NCBI GenBank assembly: GCA_022360175.1
Contig: JAKSDI010000251.1
Coordinates: 1 to 64,000 of the forward strand
Reading direction: 5' to 3'
From: Chitinophagales bacterium
GTDB lineage: Bacteria > Bacteroidota > Bacteroidia > Chitinophagales > Saprospiraceae
DNA: 64,000 bases
The number at the start of each line of letters is the position of its first letter. The first letter of the stretch is position 1. Positions 34,937 through 43,199 of this stretch are shown one piece after another. The notes under the pieces were generated by a model. That model was not told the origin of the DNA, made no database searches, and worked only from the letters and a program-made list of their open reading frames with translations. Position numbers and translations under genes: made by a program.

Positions 34937-35887
34937 CTATAAGGCCATACACATTATTTTGTCGGTTCTTTTTAGCACATCCATTTGGGGAGGAGATGGC
35001 TGGTCATTAAAACCTAATTTGTAATAAAGTTTATGTGCTTGTGGCATAGACAGCGTGGTTTGCAACCACAATTCCTTCGCTTCATTTTCCTTACATCTCG
35101 TAATACACCTTTCAATCAGTCTAGTTGCTATTCCCAATTTTCTATAATCAGGGCGTATAAAAAGCTTTGCAAATTCGAATGAATCTTCGTCTAATCGTTT
35201 TAGCACAACACAGCCAACTATTTCATTTTCATACTTTGCAAAAAATAAAAAACCACCAGTTTCAATATATGCTTTATCTGGATTGGATAAAGTGAATTTG
35301 TCTTCCTCTTCCAATTCCCCATCTAAAACATTCATCAACCAGGGGGTCGTTAATTCATAGAAATAAGACTTAAGACTTGGTCTATAATCTACTATACTTA
35401 GGTTTTGCCTTGTATTAATTTGCATCCTTTCATTGATTGGCATTTTATTGGATGCTTGATCAATCCTGTCTAGGATGTTCAATAGATCCGGATGTCCTGT
35501 ATCAAACACCTCTTTTAATGCCTTTGTAAATGAGAGCCATAGTGGCCTCAATCTAATAAGAAGTTGTTCGCCTTTTTTTGATAGGCTTACAATTTTTGAT
35601 CTTTTATCCAGAGGGTTAACTTTTATGGTGATTAATTCAACCTTTTCAAGTTCCCTTAATACGTTCTTTACAGAAATGTGAGAGAAATCAATTTGATTGG
35701 CAATTTCCATTATTGCCAATGGGGCATCTGATTTGGATAAGACGTAAAATACGGGAAACCAACTTGCTTTGAAATCTATGCCTGCTTCTTTATATATTTT
35801 ATCTCCATCCAGATATAGTTTTTCACTGATTCTTCTGAATCTGGTTGCGCCAGCCAGGTGTCCTAATTTCCTAATGGGATCTGTCAT
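34937..35887 (-). CDS. MarR-GNAT fusion regulator/acetyltransferase
   Basis: A 316-residue two-domain protein. Residues 1-145 form a MarR winged helix (wing text NPLDKRSKIVSLS). Residues 155-316 form a GNAT acetyltransferase with the acetyl-CoA loop region RKLGIATRLIE and the late motif AHKLYYKLGF. Such fusions are widespread and are thought to couple ligand or acyl-CoA status to gene control or to inactivate small amines. The gene stands alone; the substrate is unknown. Confidence 0.85.
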   Translation of the reverse strand: MTDPIRKLGHLAGATRFRRISEKLYLDGDKIYKEAGIDFKASWFPVFYVLSKSDAPLAIMEIANQIDFSHISVKNVLRELEKVELITIKVNPLDKRSKIVSLSKKGEQLLIRLRPLWLSFTKALKEVFDTGHPDLLNILDRIDQASNKMPINERMQINTRQNLSIVDYRPSLKSYFYELTTPWLMNVLDGELEEEDKFTLSNPDKAYIETGGFLFFAKYENEIVGCVVLKRLDEDSFEFAKLFIRPDYRKLGIATRLIERCITRCKENEAKELWLQTTLSMPQAHKLYYKLGFNDQPSPPQMDVLKRTDKIMCMAL

Positions 35888-36002
35888 TGTTCTTATTTTA
35901 TGAAAGCCCTTTCGTAAAAATATGAAATGCCTTTCATAAAATGAATTTCTAGTTATTTTTTATTGAAAAAAATGGAGAACAACTTTTCACATCTGACAAA
36001 GC

Positions 36003-36058
36003 ATTAGTGCTGTCAGAGTAATGATTTCGGAGAAATTACAGTATTAACAAAGCACTAG
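36003..36058. repeat. CTAG-bounded hairpin repeat, copy 4 (minimal form)
   Basis: A 56-base imperfect hairpin with the outer motifs of the longer copies (TTAGTGCTGTCAG at left, TTAACAAAGCACTAG at right) and the central GATTTCGGAGAAATT apex. A further TGACAAAGCATTAG end motif lies just left (35994-36007), as if two elements were nested or a longer one had collapsed. Its right edge supplies the last codons and the stop of the methyltransferase gene. Confidence 0.7.
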
Positions 36059-36613
36059 CATGCGATAATCACTTACTGATTGATGTCCACTCTCTTTATC
36101 CTCAAAAATATACTTCAATTTTTTGTCTGCAAGCCTGACAAGTGCTTGTTCTTCATTCAGTATTTCATTTAGAATAGCCACCTTATTGCCCGAATCCTGA
36201 ATGCAGATGATTAATAAACAGCCTTCATTTATTTCAGCAAGTATGCGTTTGATTAAATTACTTTCTTTTGATTGATCCTTTTTAGTAAAGTGAAACATGC
36301 TATCTAATAACACAAAATCAAAATCACCGAAGCCATCATATTCAAAAATATCAGCTACTATTCCCGTAAGGGGCAAATTTTCAGCTATTGCCAGTTGATT
36401 CATTTGTTCAATACCAACTTTGGAATGGTCAATGCCTGTAACCGTATATCCAAGCCTGGCTAATGGAATGGCGTCTCTCCCTTGCCCACAGCCTAAGTCT
36501 AATAGTTTTCCTTTATGAGGATGCTGCGCAAAAAAATCTATTAGTTCTGGATATGGCTGGCCAAACAAATTTTCAGTTTGATAATACTTATCGTATGCTA
36601 CTTTTTTCTTCAT
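36044..36613 (-). CDS. Class I SAM-dependent methyltransferase
   Basis: A 189-residue protein with SAM motif I LLDLGCGQGRDAIPLA (residues about 37-52), the acidic motif II VTGIDHSK and motif IV DFVLLDSMFHF. It is of the small TehB/Methyltransf type. It begins 11 bases after the TIM-barrel gene. Its last residues LVLC and stop are encoded by the edge of a repeat element, so the C-terminus has been rewritten by that insertion. The substrate is unknown. Confidence 0.82.
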   Translation of the reverse strand: MKKKVAYDKYYQTENLFGQPYPELIDFFAQHPHKGKLLDLGCGQGRDAIPLARLGYTVTGIDHSKVGIEQMNQLAIAENLPLTGIVADIFEYDGFGDFDFVLLDSMFHFTKKDQSKESNLIKRILAEINEGCLLIICIQDSGNKVAILNEILNEEQALVRLADKKLKYIFEDKESGHQSVSDYRMLVLC

Positions 36614-36624
36614 CTACAGCTCAT

Positions 36625-37722
36625 TTATTCATTTGAAAAACACGGTAATACATCTTCTTCAAAATAAGGCTTTTGATTGACCCAAAACATATAATCCACT
36701 TTTAGAAAATCTTTTGCAAAGGCATGCAGTAAAGGGACGATATTTTCACGAGATATGCCCCCTTTATCTTTTGCTTCATTATAATCTAAGTCAGCTCCTG
36801 TTTTGCCTATGTAATTACCATCTTGTATGGCAATTCCAAGGGGAACGGTATAATCTCCTTCATGCATCATAGCCAGAATATTATTAAGCTGTCCTTTTCT
36901 TGTCACCATCAAATCTGGACCACCCAGGCCTACACCAATTTCTTCGCCATATTGATATAAGCTTTGTAAATAGCCTTTATCATTCCACGGGAGCCATTCA
37001 CCTGGCACAAAGTTGGCATATAACATAGTAGTGGAAATCGGAAATGCTTTTTTTAGCGCAAGCATATTGGTTTTCAAACCATTTATATAAGTTTCTTCAG
37101 AGAAACCAGGAGCTGTTTCATTACTTACTTCTATTGCAGTTTCTTGCAGATTGATACCCTCTATTTTGCCATCCAGTTCTTTCCCCATAGCATCTAATAG
37201 TAAAGCAAAACGTTTTCGTACATTTTCATTCCAGCGCTTTGCCACCCAGCCATCTGGTTTCCCTTTTTCATCATATTGTAATACTGCACCACCATCATAT
37301 TCAGCAGTCATCAAGTATTTGGGTATCGCTTTGTATTTAGGGTTAAAAGTAGCGTCCTGAAGCTGGACGAACAGTTTCTTCCCATGAGCTGCTAGATATT
37401 CGTAATCCTCTTTAATAATGGAAAAGTTGTACTGTCCCTTTTGGGGCTCTAAGTCTTTCCATGAATACATAATTTGTGCTCCTTTAAACATTGGAGCATT
37501 CAATAATGGATGGTCCTGAATAGCTGCTCTGTCTCGCGAAAAATATACGAAGTGTTGGATGCTATCATTAGGAATTGGGCAACTAGCATCTATATATTTT
37601 TTATAAGCATTATTATATCTGTTGGCAGGATTTTTCCACTCCTGTGCCAGGCTTTGTTGGCTGATTATTAATAAAATGTATAAGCTGATAATAGAGCGTA
37701 CATTTGAAAGCAAATGGTTCAT
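36625..37722 (-). CDS. Secreted TIM-barrel protein, glycoside hydrolase-like
   Basis: A 365-residue protein with a signal peptide (to about residue 26, QSLAQ). The motif IMYSWKDLEPQKGQYNFS is the beta-strand 2 signature of clan GH-A barrels. GINLQETAIE carries a Glu where an acid/base might sit, and the C-terminal stretch DYMFWVNQKPYFEED fits a last barrel strand. The exact GH family was not recognised and catalysis is unproven. It is third in a four-gene leftward run with the LytS/LytR-like pair. Confidence 0.65.
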   Translation of the reverse strand: MNHLLSNVRSIISLYILLIISQQSLAQEWKNPANRYNNAYKKYIDASCPIPNDSIQHFVYFSRDRAAIQDHPLLNAPMFKGAQIMYSWKDLEPQKGQYNFSIIKEDYEYLAAHGKKLFVQLQDATFNPKYKAIPKYLMTAEYDGGAVLQYDEKGKPDGWVAKRWNENVRKRFALLLDAMGKELDGKIEGINLQETAIEVSNETAPGFSEETYINGLKTNMLALKKAFPISTTMLYANFVPGEWLPWNDKGYLQSLYQYGEEIGVGLGGPDLMVTRKGQLNNILAMMHEGDYTVPLGIAIQDGNYIGKTGADLDYNEAKDKGGISRENIVPLLHAFAKDFLKVDYMFWVNQKPYFEEDVLPCFSNE

Positions 37723-37764
37723 TTTTGAGGTAATTGAAGTGTTGGGTGAAAAAGGCCGAACAAT

Positions 37765-38508
37765 TTATTCGTTTTTTATTGTTATTAGCTTTTCCTTAAA
37801 ATACTGATTATAGCTATTACCTAAAGGTAGCGTGCTTTTTGTTAAAACGACCTGATTGCCTTCTATTTGTTTTACATAATCCAGATTTACAATATAGCTT
37901 TTATGAATTCTGCAAAATTGATGAACAGGTAATTCCTTTTCCATTTTAGATATGGTATTTCGAACCATTTTCATTTCTCCATTCTTCAGAAAAAACTTTA
38001 AATAATTGCCGTAAGCCTGAATATATAATAAGGAGTGGAAAGAGATTTTATATAGTTTTTTATTGTCCTTAATACAGATAAATGTAGGCTGGGCATTGTT
38101 TTTTGCTATTGGAGGAGTAGGGGAGTTATAGTGGTGTTCTAGTTCTAAAATTCTTTTTGCGCGTTCCAGGGCTTTCAAAAAACGAACGAACTTGATCGGC
38201 TTGAGTAAATAGTCTACTACTTGTTCATGATTATAACTTTCCAGCGCATAATCAGAGTAGGCAGTTGTCATGATTACTTTAGTCGCATTTTTCTGAATAG
38301 TATCCAACAATTCTATTCCTGTGATATCTGGCATTTGAATGTCGAGTAGCATAATATCTACTTTTTTGGAGCTTAGCTGATTCAGGGCTTCCACTCCATT
38401 ATAACAATTGCCGGTCAACTCAATGAAATCCAGTTTGGCACAATAGCTTTCTAATAATTTATGAGCGTAGGGTTCATCATCTACAATTAATAGCTGGTAT
38501 GCATTCAT
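37765..38508 (-). CDS. LytTR-family response regulator
   Basis: A 247-residue protein. The N-terminal receiver domain has the phosphoacceptor motif MLLDIQMPDITG (Asp about 56), the conserved T in VIMTTAYSD and K in LLKPIKF. Residues 145-247 form a LytTR DNA-binding domain (FCRIHKSYIVNLDYV). Its start overlaps the stop of the kinase gene by 4 bases, so the two form a LytS/LytR pair. Targets are unknown, but the two downstream genes in the run are natural candidates. Confidence 0.88.
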   Translation of the reverse strand: MNAYQLLIVDDEPYAHKLLESYCAKLDFIELTGNCYNGVEALNQLSSKKVDIMLLDIQMPDITGIELLDTIQKNATKVIMTTAYSDYALESYNHEQVVDYLLKPIKFVRFLKALERAKRILELEHHYNSPTPPIAKNNAQPTFICIKDNKKLYKISFHSLLYIQAYGNYLKFFLKNGEMKMVRNTISKMEKELPVHQFCRIHKSYIVNLDYVKQIEGNQVVLTKSTLPLGNSYNQYFKEKLITIKNE

Positions 38509-39491
38509 AGATCAATAGTTAGATAGACAGAATAAGTTTTTTGGGTTTCCTGTATTTCTATATTATGAGCCTGAGGATATATCATTTGTAAACGACGAAT
38601 GGTGTTTTCCTGGCCAATATTAGTTTTAACAAGTTTTTGATGATCAATTGTACTATTTTCTACAGATAACTGTAGTTGCATATTTTTTATCTCTATTTGA
38701 ATGTCTACAAAACAAGCGGAGGTAGAGGAGGTGCCATGTTTGAATGCATTTTCGATAAAAGGGAAAATAAGTAGTGGTGCGATAAAAAGAGATGTATCTT
38801 TTTTAGGCTTTACGAATTTGATAGAACAATTATCACGAAGACGCAGTTTTTCCAATTCAATAAAGGAACCAATCAACTGAATCTCTTTGCTTAATGAGAT
38901 ACGTTCTTCTTTAGAGAGCTCCAGGTGATAGCGCAATAAATCGGCTAGCTCAATGAGCATATTGGTTCCCTTTTCAGGATTTACCTGATTAATACCACAA
39001 ATATTGTTGAGTGTATTAAATAGGAAATGTGGATGGAGTTGGGTTTTTAGAGTGTTTAGCTCTATTGCCATATTTTGGGCTTGTAATCTTTGGAGCTGAT
39101 ATTCACCTATTATTCCGCGTTTGGCATACTGCAAACCCACTACTATAAAAACAACAAAAGACATATTTACAATCCATTGCTTTAATTCGGAACTATCATA
39201 CTCCTGATTGTAGAGAAAGGCGGTCATGTTATTGGCCAAAAAAGCCATTAAGACCGTGCAAATAATAGCTGCTGTAAAGAATAATACATATCGTCTTCTT
39301 TTGATGAGATAGTCCTTCAGGAAAAAAATACTATAGACGAGAATTATTGCTGGCAGGAAAAGAGACAATAGTTCTACTTTCTTTTCTTCCATATCCGTAT
39401 TGGCTTCCAATAAAGCAAAGTTGGCAACGAAAATCGCTAACAACCAAATAAGGCTATGGTAAACCCATTTTTGTTTAATGAACTCAAGCAT
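38505..39491 (-). CDS. LytS-type sensor histidine kinase
   Basis: A 328-residue protein with four transmembrane helices (about 12-30, 40-60, 70-90 and 105-122), then the His_kinase domain with TQLHPHFLFNTLNNI (phospho-His in HPHF) and an ATPase domain with N-box IENAFKHG. It lacks a large sensor domain, as usual in Bacteroidota LytS-like kinases. The promoter region is occupied by a 138-base hairpin element that begins 2 bases before the start codon. Confidence 0.88.
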   Translation of the reverse strand: MLEFIKQKWVYHSLIWLLAIFVANFALLEANTDMEEKKVELLSLFLPAIILVYSIFFLKDYLIKRRRYVLFFTAAIICTVLMAFLANNMTAFLYNQEYDSSELKQWIVNMSFVVFIVVGLQYAKRGIIGEYQLQRLQAQNMAIELNTLKTQLHPHFLFNTLNNICGINQVNPEKGTNMLIELADLLRYHLELSKEERISLSKEIQLIGSFIELEKLRLRDNCSIKFVKPKKDTSLFIAPLLIFPFIENAFKHGTSSTSACFVDIQIEIKNMQLQLSVENSTIDHQKLVKTNIGQENTIRRLQMIYPQAHNIEIQETQKTYSVYLTIDL

Positions 39492-39492
39492 A

Positions 39493-39630
39493 GAAGTTGT
39501 TTAAGAATGTCTGATGAGTCGATTAGGATAAGATTTTTGCCCTCCTTGAATTTTTTTTGAACTTCGTAGTGGGGCTACGGAGTGATAAAAAAATGAAAAG
39601 GAGAGTAAAAAGATATTTTTAAACAACTTC
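39493..39630. repeat. 138-base long-hairpin element at the LytS start
   Basis: The ends GAAGTTGTTTAAGAATGTCT and the complement of GAAGTTGTTTAAAAATATCT form terminal inverted repeats. Inside, CCTCCTTGAATTTTTTTT pairs with AAAAAAATGAAAAGGAG, and the apex CGTAG-TGGGG-CTACG closes the stem. The whole element can fold on itself. ATA flanks both ends, a possible target duplication. It looks like a MITE-type insertion. Only one copy is in the window. Confidence 0.65.
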
Positions 39631-39804
39631 ATAATGTAAAATTAAGCATTACCGCTTTGCCCAGCTCTTTTTTGTGGCCAACGCCGTTTGTCATCAGTTG
39701 TATCACTTAGGCCTCACCGTATAATAGCAAAGCCACCTTTAATTTGAAGTAGATAACAAGCATTGCACATTTGGGGGTATTCTTCAAACTCTAAAACATA
39801 TGTA

Positions 39805-41067
39805 ATGGTGAATTTTAAAATCTCATTCTTAGCGGTACTTTATCTTTTTATCAGCCTGCAACAACTAATGGGGCAGGAGCATTTTGAGCCTTTAACGAAA
39901 AAACAAAAACTGGAGGATTTCCAATACCTGCATGAAGAACTCAAAGCTGCTTATCCTTATTTTGATGTCAACAAACGCCTTTTTGGTATTGATTGGTTAG
40001 CCAATAAAAAAGAATATAGAAGCTTAATAAAAAAAGCAACTTCTGACAGTGCGTTTTATCAAACACTGGCCTATATTCTAAACGACCTGAATAATGGGCA
40101 TACTGATATGTATCCCAATCTGTACTACGATTATTTTTATACAGCTTATAAAGAGGCTGTAGAAGGGTATCCAGCCATTCAACCATATGTTGATGAATTG
40201 GAAAAAACGAGCCAGGAGAGGTGTGCCTACTGGAATAGAATAACTAAAATTAATGATTTGGAAAGCCAGGAAAGTGATATCCCAAATGAGGATGCTTCTG
40301 CTGAAGCATCAAATATCCTGATAGAGTTTGACAACTCTAATTCCGTAGCAGTCCTTCAAATAAAATCTTTTAGCTATGAGTATATTGATACCGATGCAGC
40401 TGTGTTATCGGATTTTTTTGAAAAAGCACATCAATATGATCATTTACTAATTGATATTAGAGGAAATATAGGAGGAGATGATCACTATTGGCAGGAGCTG
40501 CTGGTCGCTTTTCTTATAGAAAAACCAATTGATTATCCTATCGTTTTCGCTTACAAGGATTCTGAGCGTTTTATCACTTTCAAACAACCTGAGCAGGATA
40601 TTCGTGATTTTTCAGCATTGCAAGATGAAATTAAACGCCAGTCAAATGTAGATTTTAATTTTAGCAATATGCCGGAAGAGCTGAAATCAGGACAGTACTC
40701 TTTTACAACTTATTTCAATACGGTTGAACCAAATCAATCCGGGAAAAAATATGATGGCCAGATTTATTTATTAGTAGATGGCCTGGTGTATTCTTCAGCT
40801 GAAAGCTTTGCCTACTTTTGTAAAGCAACTCGATTTGCAAAGGTAATTGGTGAAAAAACAGGAGGAGATGGTATCGGTACAGACCCTTTAATATTGACCC
40901 TGCCAAATAGCGGTATCGTTATTCGATTTACAGGAGAAATGGCTTTAAATTCAGATGGTAGCAGTAATGAGGAAATGAAAACAATGCCCGACATTTATAT
41001 CCAGGATGTAAATGAATATACTAAGAATAAAGCATTTTATAAATATATGGGGATTTCGTTAGAATAG
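39805..41067 (+). CDS. S41-family (C-terminal processing-like) peptidase
   Basis: A 420-residue exported protein. I prefer the ATG at 39805 over an in-frame TTG at 39763 because it starts a proper signal peptide (ending LMGQ). The S41 core shows LLIDIRGNIGGDD, YSSAESFAYFCK with the nucleophilic Ser, and GEKTGGDG. No PDZ domain is evident, so it belongs to the PDZ-less secreted S41 group. It probably degrades peptides in the periplasm or at the surface. Confidence 0.82.
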   Translation: MVNFKISFLAVLYLFISLQQLMGQEHFEPLTKKQKLEDFQYLHEELKAAYPYFDVNKRLFGIDWLANKKEYRSLIKKATSDSAFYQTLAYILNDLNNGHTDMYPNLYYDYFYTAYKEAVEGYPAIQPYVDELEKTSQERCAYWNRITKINDLESQESDIPNEDASAEASNILIEFDNSNSVAVLQIKSFSYEYIDTDAAVLSDFFEKAHQYDHLLIDIRGNIGGDDHYWQELLVAFLIEKPIDYPIVFAYKDSERFITFKQPEQDIRDFSALQDEIKRQSNVDFNFSNMPEELKSGQYSFTTYFNTVEPNQSGKKYDGQIYLLVDGLVYSSAESFAYFCKATRFAKVIGEKTGGDGIGTDPLILTLPNSGIVIRFTGEMALNSDGSSNEEMKTMPDIYIQDVNEYTKNKAFYKYMGISLE

Positions 41068-41240
41068 GCTATCTTTTTTGTAGGCTTGACCATCTTAGTT
41101 CGATCAAAATACTCCAACACATCATTCCTGTCACGAAGCAAATGTCCAAAAGTTTCTGAAAAAGTGACTCTTCCTGGTAATGCAATGATAGGAGCATCAG
41201 CTGTTTTTACTGTTTGTATTTGAGATTTAAATGATAAAAA
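41037..41240 (-). pseudogene. Possible 3' fragment of a lost gene
   Basis: On the minus strand an unbroken frame of about 68 codons, closed by a TAA at 41037-41039, reads like real protein (ALPGRVTFSETFGHLL, then DVLEYFDRTKMVKP). It has no usable start: upstream it is stopped by the operator palindrome. It overlaps the 3' end of the S41 gene by 31 bases. It may be the tail of a gene once divergent from the J-domain operon. Could be chance. Confidence 0.25.
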
Positions 41241-41275
41241 ACAACACTTAGTTTGACTTTTAAACTAAGTGTTGT
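41241..41275. promoter_or_regulatory. Operator 1 of the J-domain/VWA/PurA-like operon
   Basis: Perfect inverted repeat with 14-base arms (ACAACACTTAGTTT and complement) around a 7-base centre. The inner part is TTAGTTT-N7-AAACTAA, and a second copy of this core lies 47 bases downstream. The centre holds the probable -33 TTTG. It could also form an RNA hairpin, but the repeat of the core argues for a protein site. Confidence 0.7.
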
Positions 41276-41283
41276 TATATTTG
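41252..41283 (+). promoter_or_regulatory. Promoter of the J-domain/VWA/PurA-like operon
   Basis: TTTG at 41252-41255 and TATATTTG at 41276-41283 with a 20-base spacer fit the Bacteroidota -33/-7 pattern. The first operator covers the -33 and spacer and the second follows the expected start site, a layout suited to repression. The leader before the first ATG would be about 93 bases. Confidence 0.65.
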
Positions 41284-41294
41284 TAGTGTTACAG

Positions 41295-41315
41295 TTAGTT
41301 TCAAAATTAAACTAA
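41295..41315. promoter_or_regulatory. Operator 2 of the J-domain/VWA/PurA-like operon
   Basis: TTAGTTT at 41295-41301 and AAACTAA at 41309-41315 with a 7-base spacer, the same half-sites and spacing as operator 1. The two cores start 47 bases apart. It sits just downstream of the expected transcription start. Confidence 0.65.
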
Positions 41316-41380
41316 GTGGATTTTAGAAGGCTTTGTCCTTCTTCTGTCTTTGCTGTTTATTCTGTAAAACAAGAAACCAA

Positions 41381-42262
41381 ATGAAACCCCATTCAATTGA
41401 ATCATTGATTCAAAAAACGCTACAAGCCAAGCATTTGGAAGAAGTGTTGGAGACGGACAATATCGATCGCTCTTATCGGAAACTTGTCCGGCTCCTGCAC
41501 CCAGATGTTTGTAAGCTGAAAGGAGCGACTGAAGCATTGGCTCACCTGAATCAGCTAAGAGCCAATTACCTGAAAGGACGCACAATAGAAGATGATGCAG
41601 CTAAAGTCGTACTACATGGCAAAGAAGTGATATTTAAAGGCAATGCCCGCTTAAATAAGTTATCCCTACAGCACTATAGGCAGTTGTACAACTCAGCTGA
41701 TGCAGCTACTTTGCATTTTCGATCTTACCTTCCTGTGTCTATGAGTAGGGAAGAAGAGGATTTGCGTGCAAAATTTAAACACAGGTCCGTATCACTTGCC
41801 GGGCAGCAGTTACCATCTCAACATGTCCGATGGATTTTATCGCGTTTACTGGAATTTTGTGCCTGGCTAACACAAGCAGGTTATGTTCATGCAGGCATAC
41901 AACCAGAAAGCGTGTGGATTGTACCAGAAACACATGGCATTGTCATAGGCTCTTTTTATCACATGTGCCCAATAGGCTTCCCCCAACAAACTGTTTCCGC
42001 CTCTTATAGGCATTGGTATCCAGAAGTAGTGTTTACTCACAAACGGGCAGAACCTTACATCGATATTGAGTTATGTAAGCGATTAGCCTGCTATTTATTA
42101 GGAAGCAAGGCAGGTAATGCAACTGCACTTCATGGTAAATGTCATCCCGCTTTTATCAACTTTTTATCTGACACACATCGCGATACTTATCAGTGCTATG
42201 ATGATTATCGGAAGATGATAAGGAACAATTTTGAAAGACAATTTTATAAGTTAAGTATATAA
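41381..42262 (+). CDS. J-domain protein fused to a degenerate kinase-like domain
   Basis: A 293-residue protein. Residues 24-70 form a short J-domain with the Hsp70-stimulating HPD at 40-42 (LVRLLHPDVCKLKG). From about 85 on the text resembles a protein kinase fold stripped of catalytic residues: YVHAGIQPESVWIV (169-181) aligns with the H-R-D-x-K-P-x-N-I catalytic loop but lacks the Asp, G-S-F replaces D-F-G at about 190, and HWYPEVV recalls the A-P-E motif. It is therefore probably a pseudokinase scaffold linked to a chaperone recruiter. An in-frame upstream start (41333) would add a Cys-rich leader and is not favoured. First gene of a tight operon with VWA and PurA-like genes. Confidence 0.72.
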   Translation: MKPHSIESLIQKTLQAKHLEEVLETDNIDRSYRKLVRLLHPDVCKLKGATEALAHLNQLRANYLKGRTIEDDAAKVVLHGKEVIFKGNARLNKLSLQHYRQLYNSADAATLHFRSYLPVSMSREEEDLRAKFKHRSVSLAGQQLPSQHVRWILSRLLEFCAWLTQAGYVHAGIQPESVWIVPETHGIVIGSFYHMCPIGFPQQTVSASYRHWYPEVVFTHKRAEPYIDIELCKRLACYLLGSKAGNATALHGKCHPAFINFLSDTHRDTYQCYDDYRKMIRNNFERQFYKLSI

Positions 42263-42272
42263 ACTAATTATT

Positions 42273-43199
42273 ATGGGATATACAAAATGGTCAAGTGATG
42301 CGTACGCGCATCTCCGGGCGAGTTATGCCACTAAGTCACGTGATGATATTTTCCGCGCCAACAAAAGTCGCAGGATTCACCCAACAATGAACCCACATGG
42401 CATCATGGTAAGAGAAAGCCGAGACTCTGATGCTCATCCTCATTCTATGGCAATTGGTGTCTTCCTTGATGTCACTGGTTCAATGGGGCGCATTCCTGAA
42501 TTATTGGTCCGGCACAAGCTTTCTACACTTATGGATACTATTTTGGATCACAAAGTGGAAAGCCCACAAGTAATGTTCTCTGCTATTGGTGATCACCTTT
42601 CAGATCGTGCTCCCTTGCAGGTAGGACAATTTGAATCTGGAGCAACGGAACTAAGTAATGGACTGGCAAATCTGTTTTTAGAAGGTGGTGGTGGCGGACA
42701 AAATAAGGAGTCTTATTTGTTAGCCTGGTTAATCGCTGGGCGGCATACTTCTATCGATTGTTATGAAAAGCGCCGTCAAAAAGGATTCTTGTTTACAGTA
42801 GGTGATGAACGAAACTGGGAGTCGCTTTCCAAAGATCATGTAGAGGCATTGATGGGATATCGGCCAGAAACTAATCTGGAAGCAGCTGCTTTATTAGCGG
42901 AAGCGCAAAGAATGTATCATGTATATCATATTCATATCAACGAAACACACTATCGCAATAATCCTGAAGTCATTGGATATTGGCGAGACACTTTGGGCGA
43001 ACGGCTATTGATACTAGATGATCATAATGCATTGGCAGAACTCATTGCATCTACTGTGGCTGTAGCACAAGGAACTTCGCTAGATCACGCAACTGCTGCT
43101 TTCGACAATAAAACGGCAGGGATTGTCAGCCGGGCATTGTCCAGGACAAGGGTAGGAGGTGCGATTCGTTCACAGAAAAGAGGAATCATGCGCTTATGA
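42273..43199 (+). CDS. VWA (von Willebrand factor A) domain protein
   Basis: A 308-residue cytosolic protein. The VWA core begins at about residue 60 with a MIDAS-like metal motif FLDVTGSMG (Asp66, Thr68, Ser70), followed later by GGGGGQNKESYLLA and GFLFTVGDERN, strands of the Rossmann-like fold. Bacterial cytosolic VWA proteins usually work as adaptors of chaperone or AAA-type complexes. It lies 10 bases after the J-domain gene, and its stop overlaps the start of the PurA-like gene by 4 bases, so the three products should be made together. Confidence 0.8.
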   Translation: MGYTKWSSDAYAHLRASYATKSRDDIFRANKSRRIHPTMNPHGIMVRESRDSDAHPHSMAIGVFLDVTGSMGRIPELLVRHKLSTLMDTILDHKVESPQVMFSAIGDHLSDRAPLQVGQFESGATELSNGLANLFLEGGGGGQNKESYLLAWLIAGRHTSIDCYEKRRQKGFLFTVGDERNWESLSKDHVEALMGYRPETNLEAAALLAEAQRMYHVYHIHINETHYRNNPEVIGYWRDTLGERLLILDDHNALAELIASTVAVAQGTSLDHATAAFDNKTAGIVSRALSRTRVGGAIRSQKRGIMRL

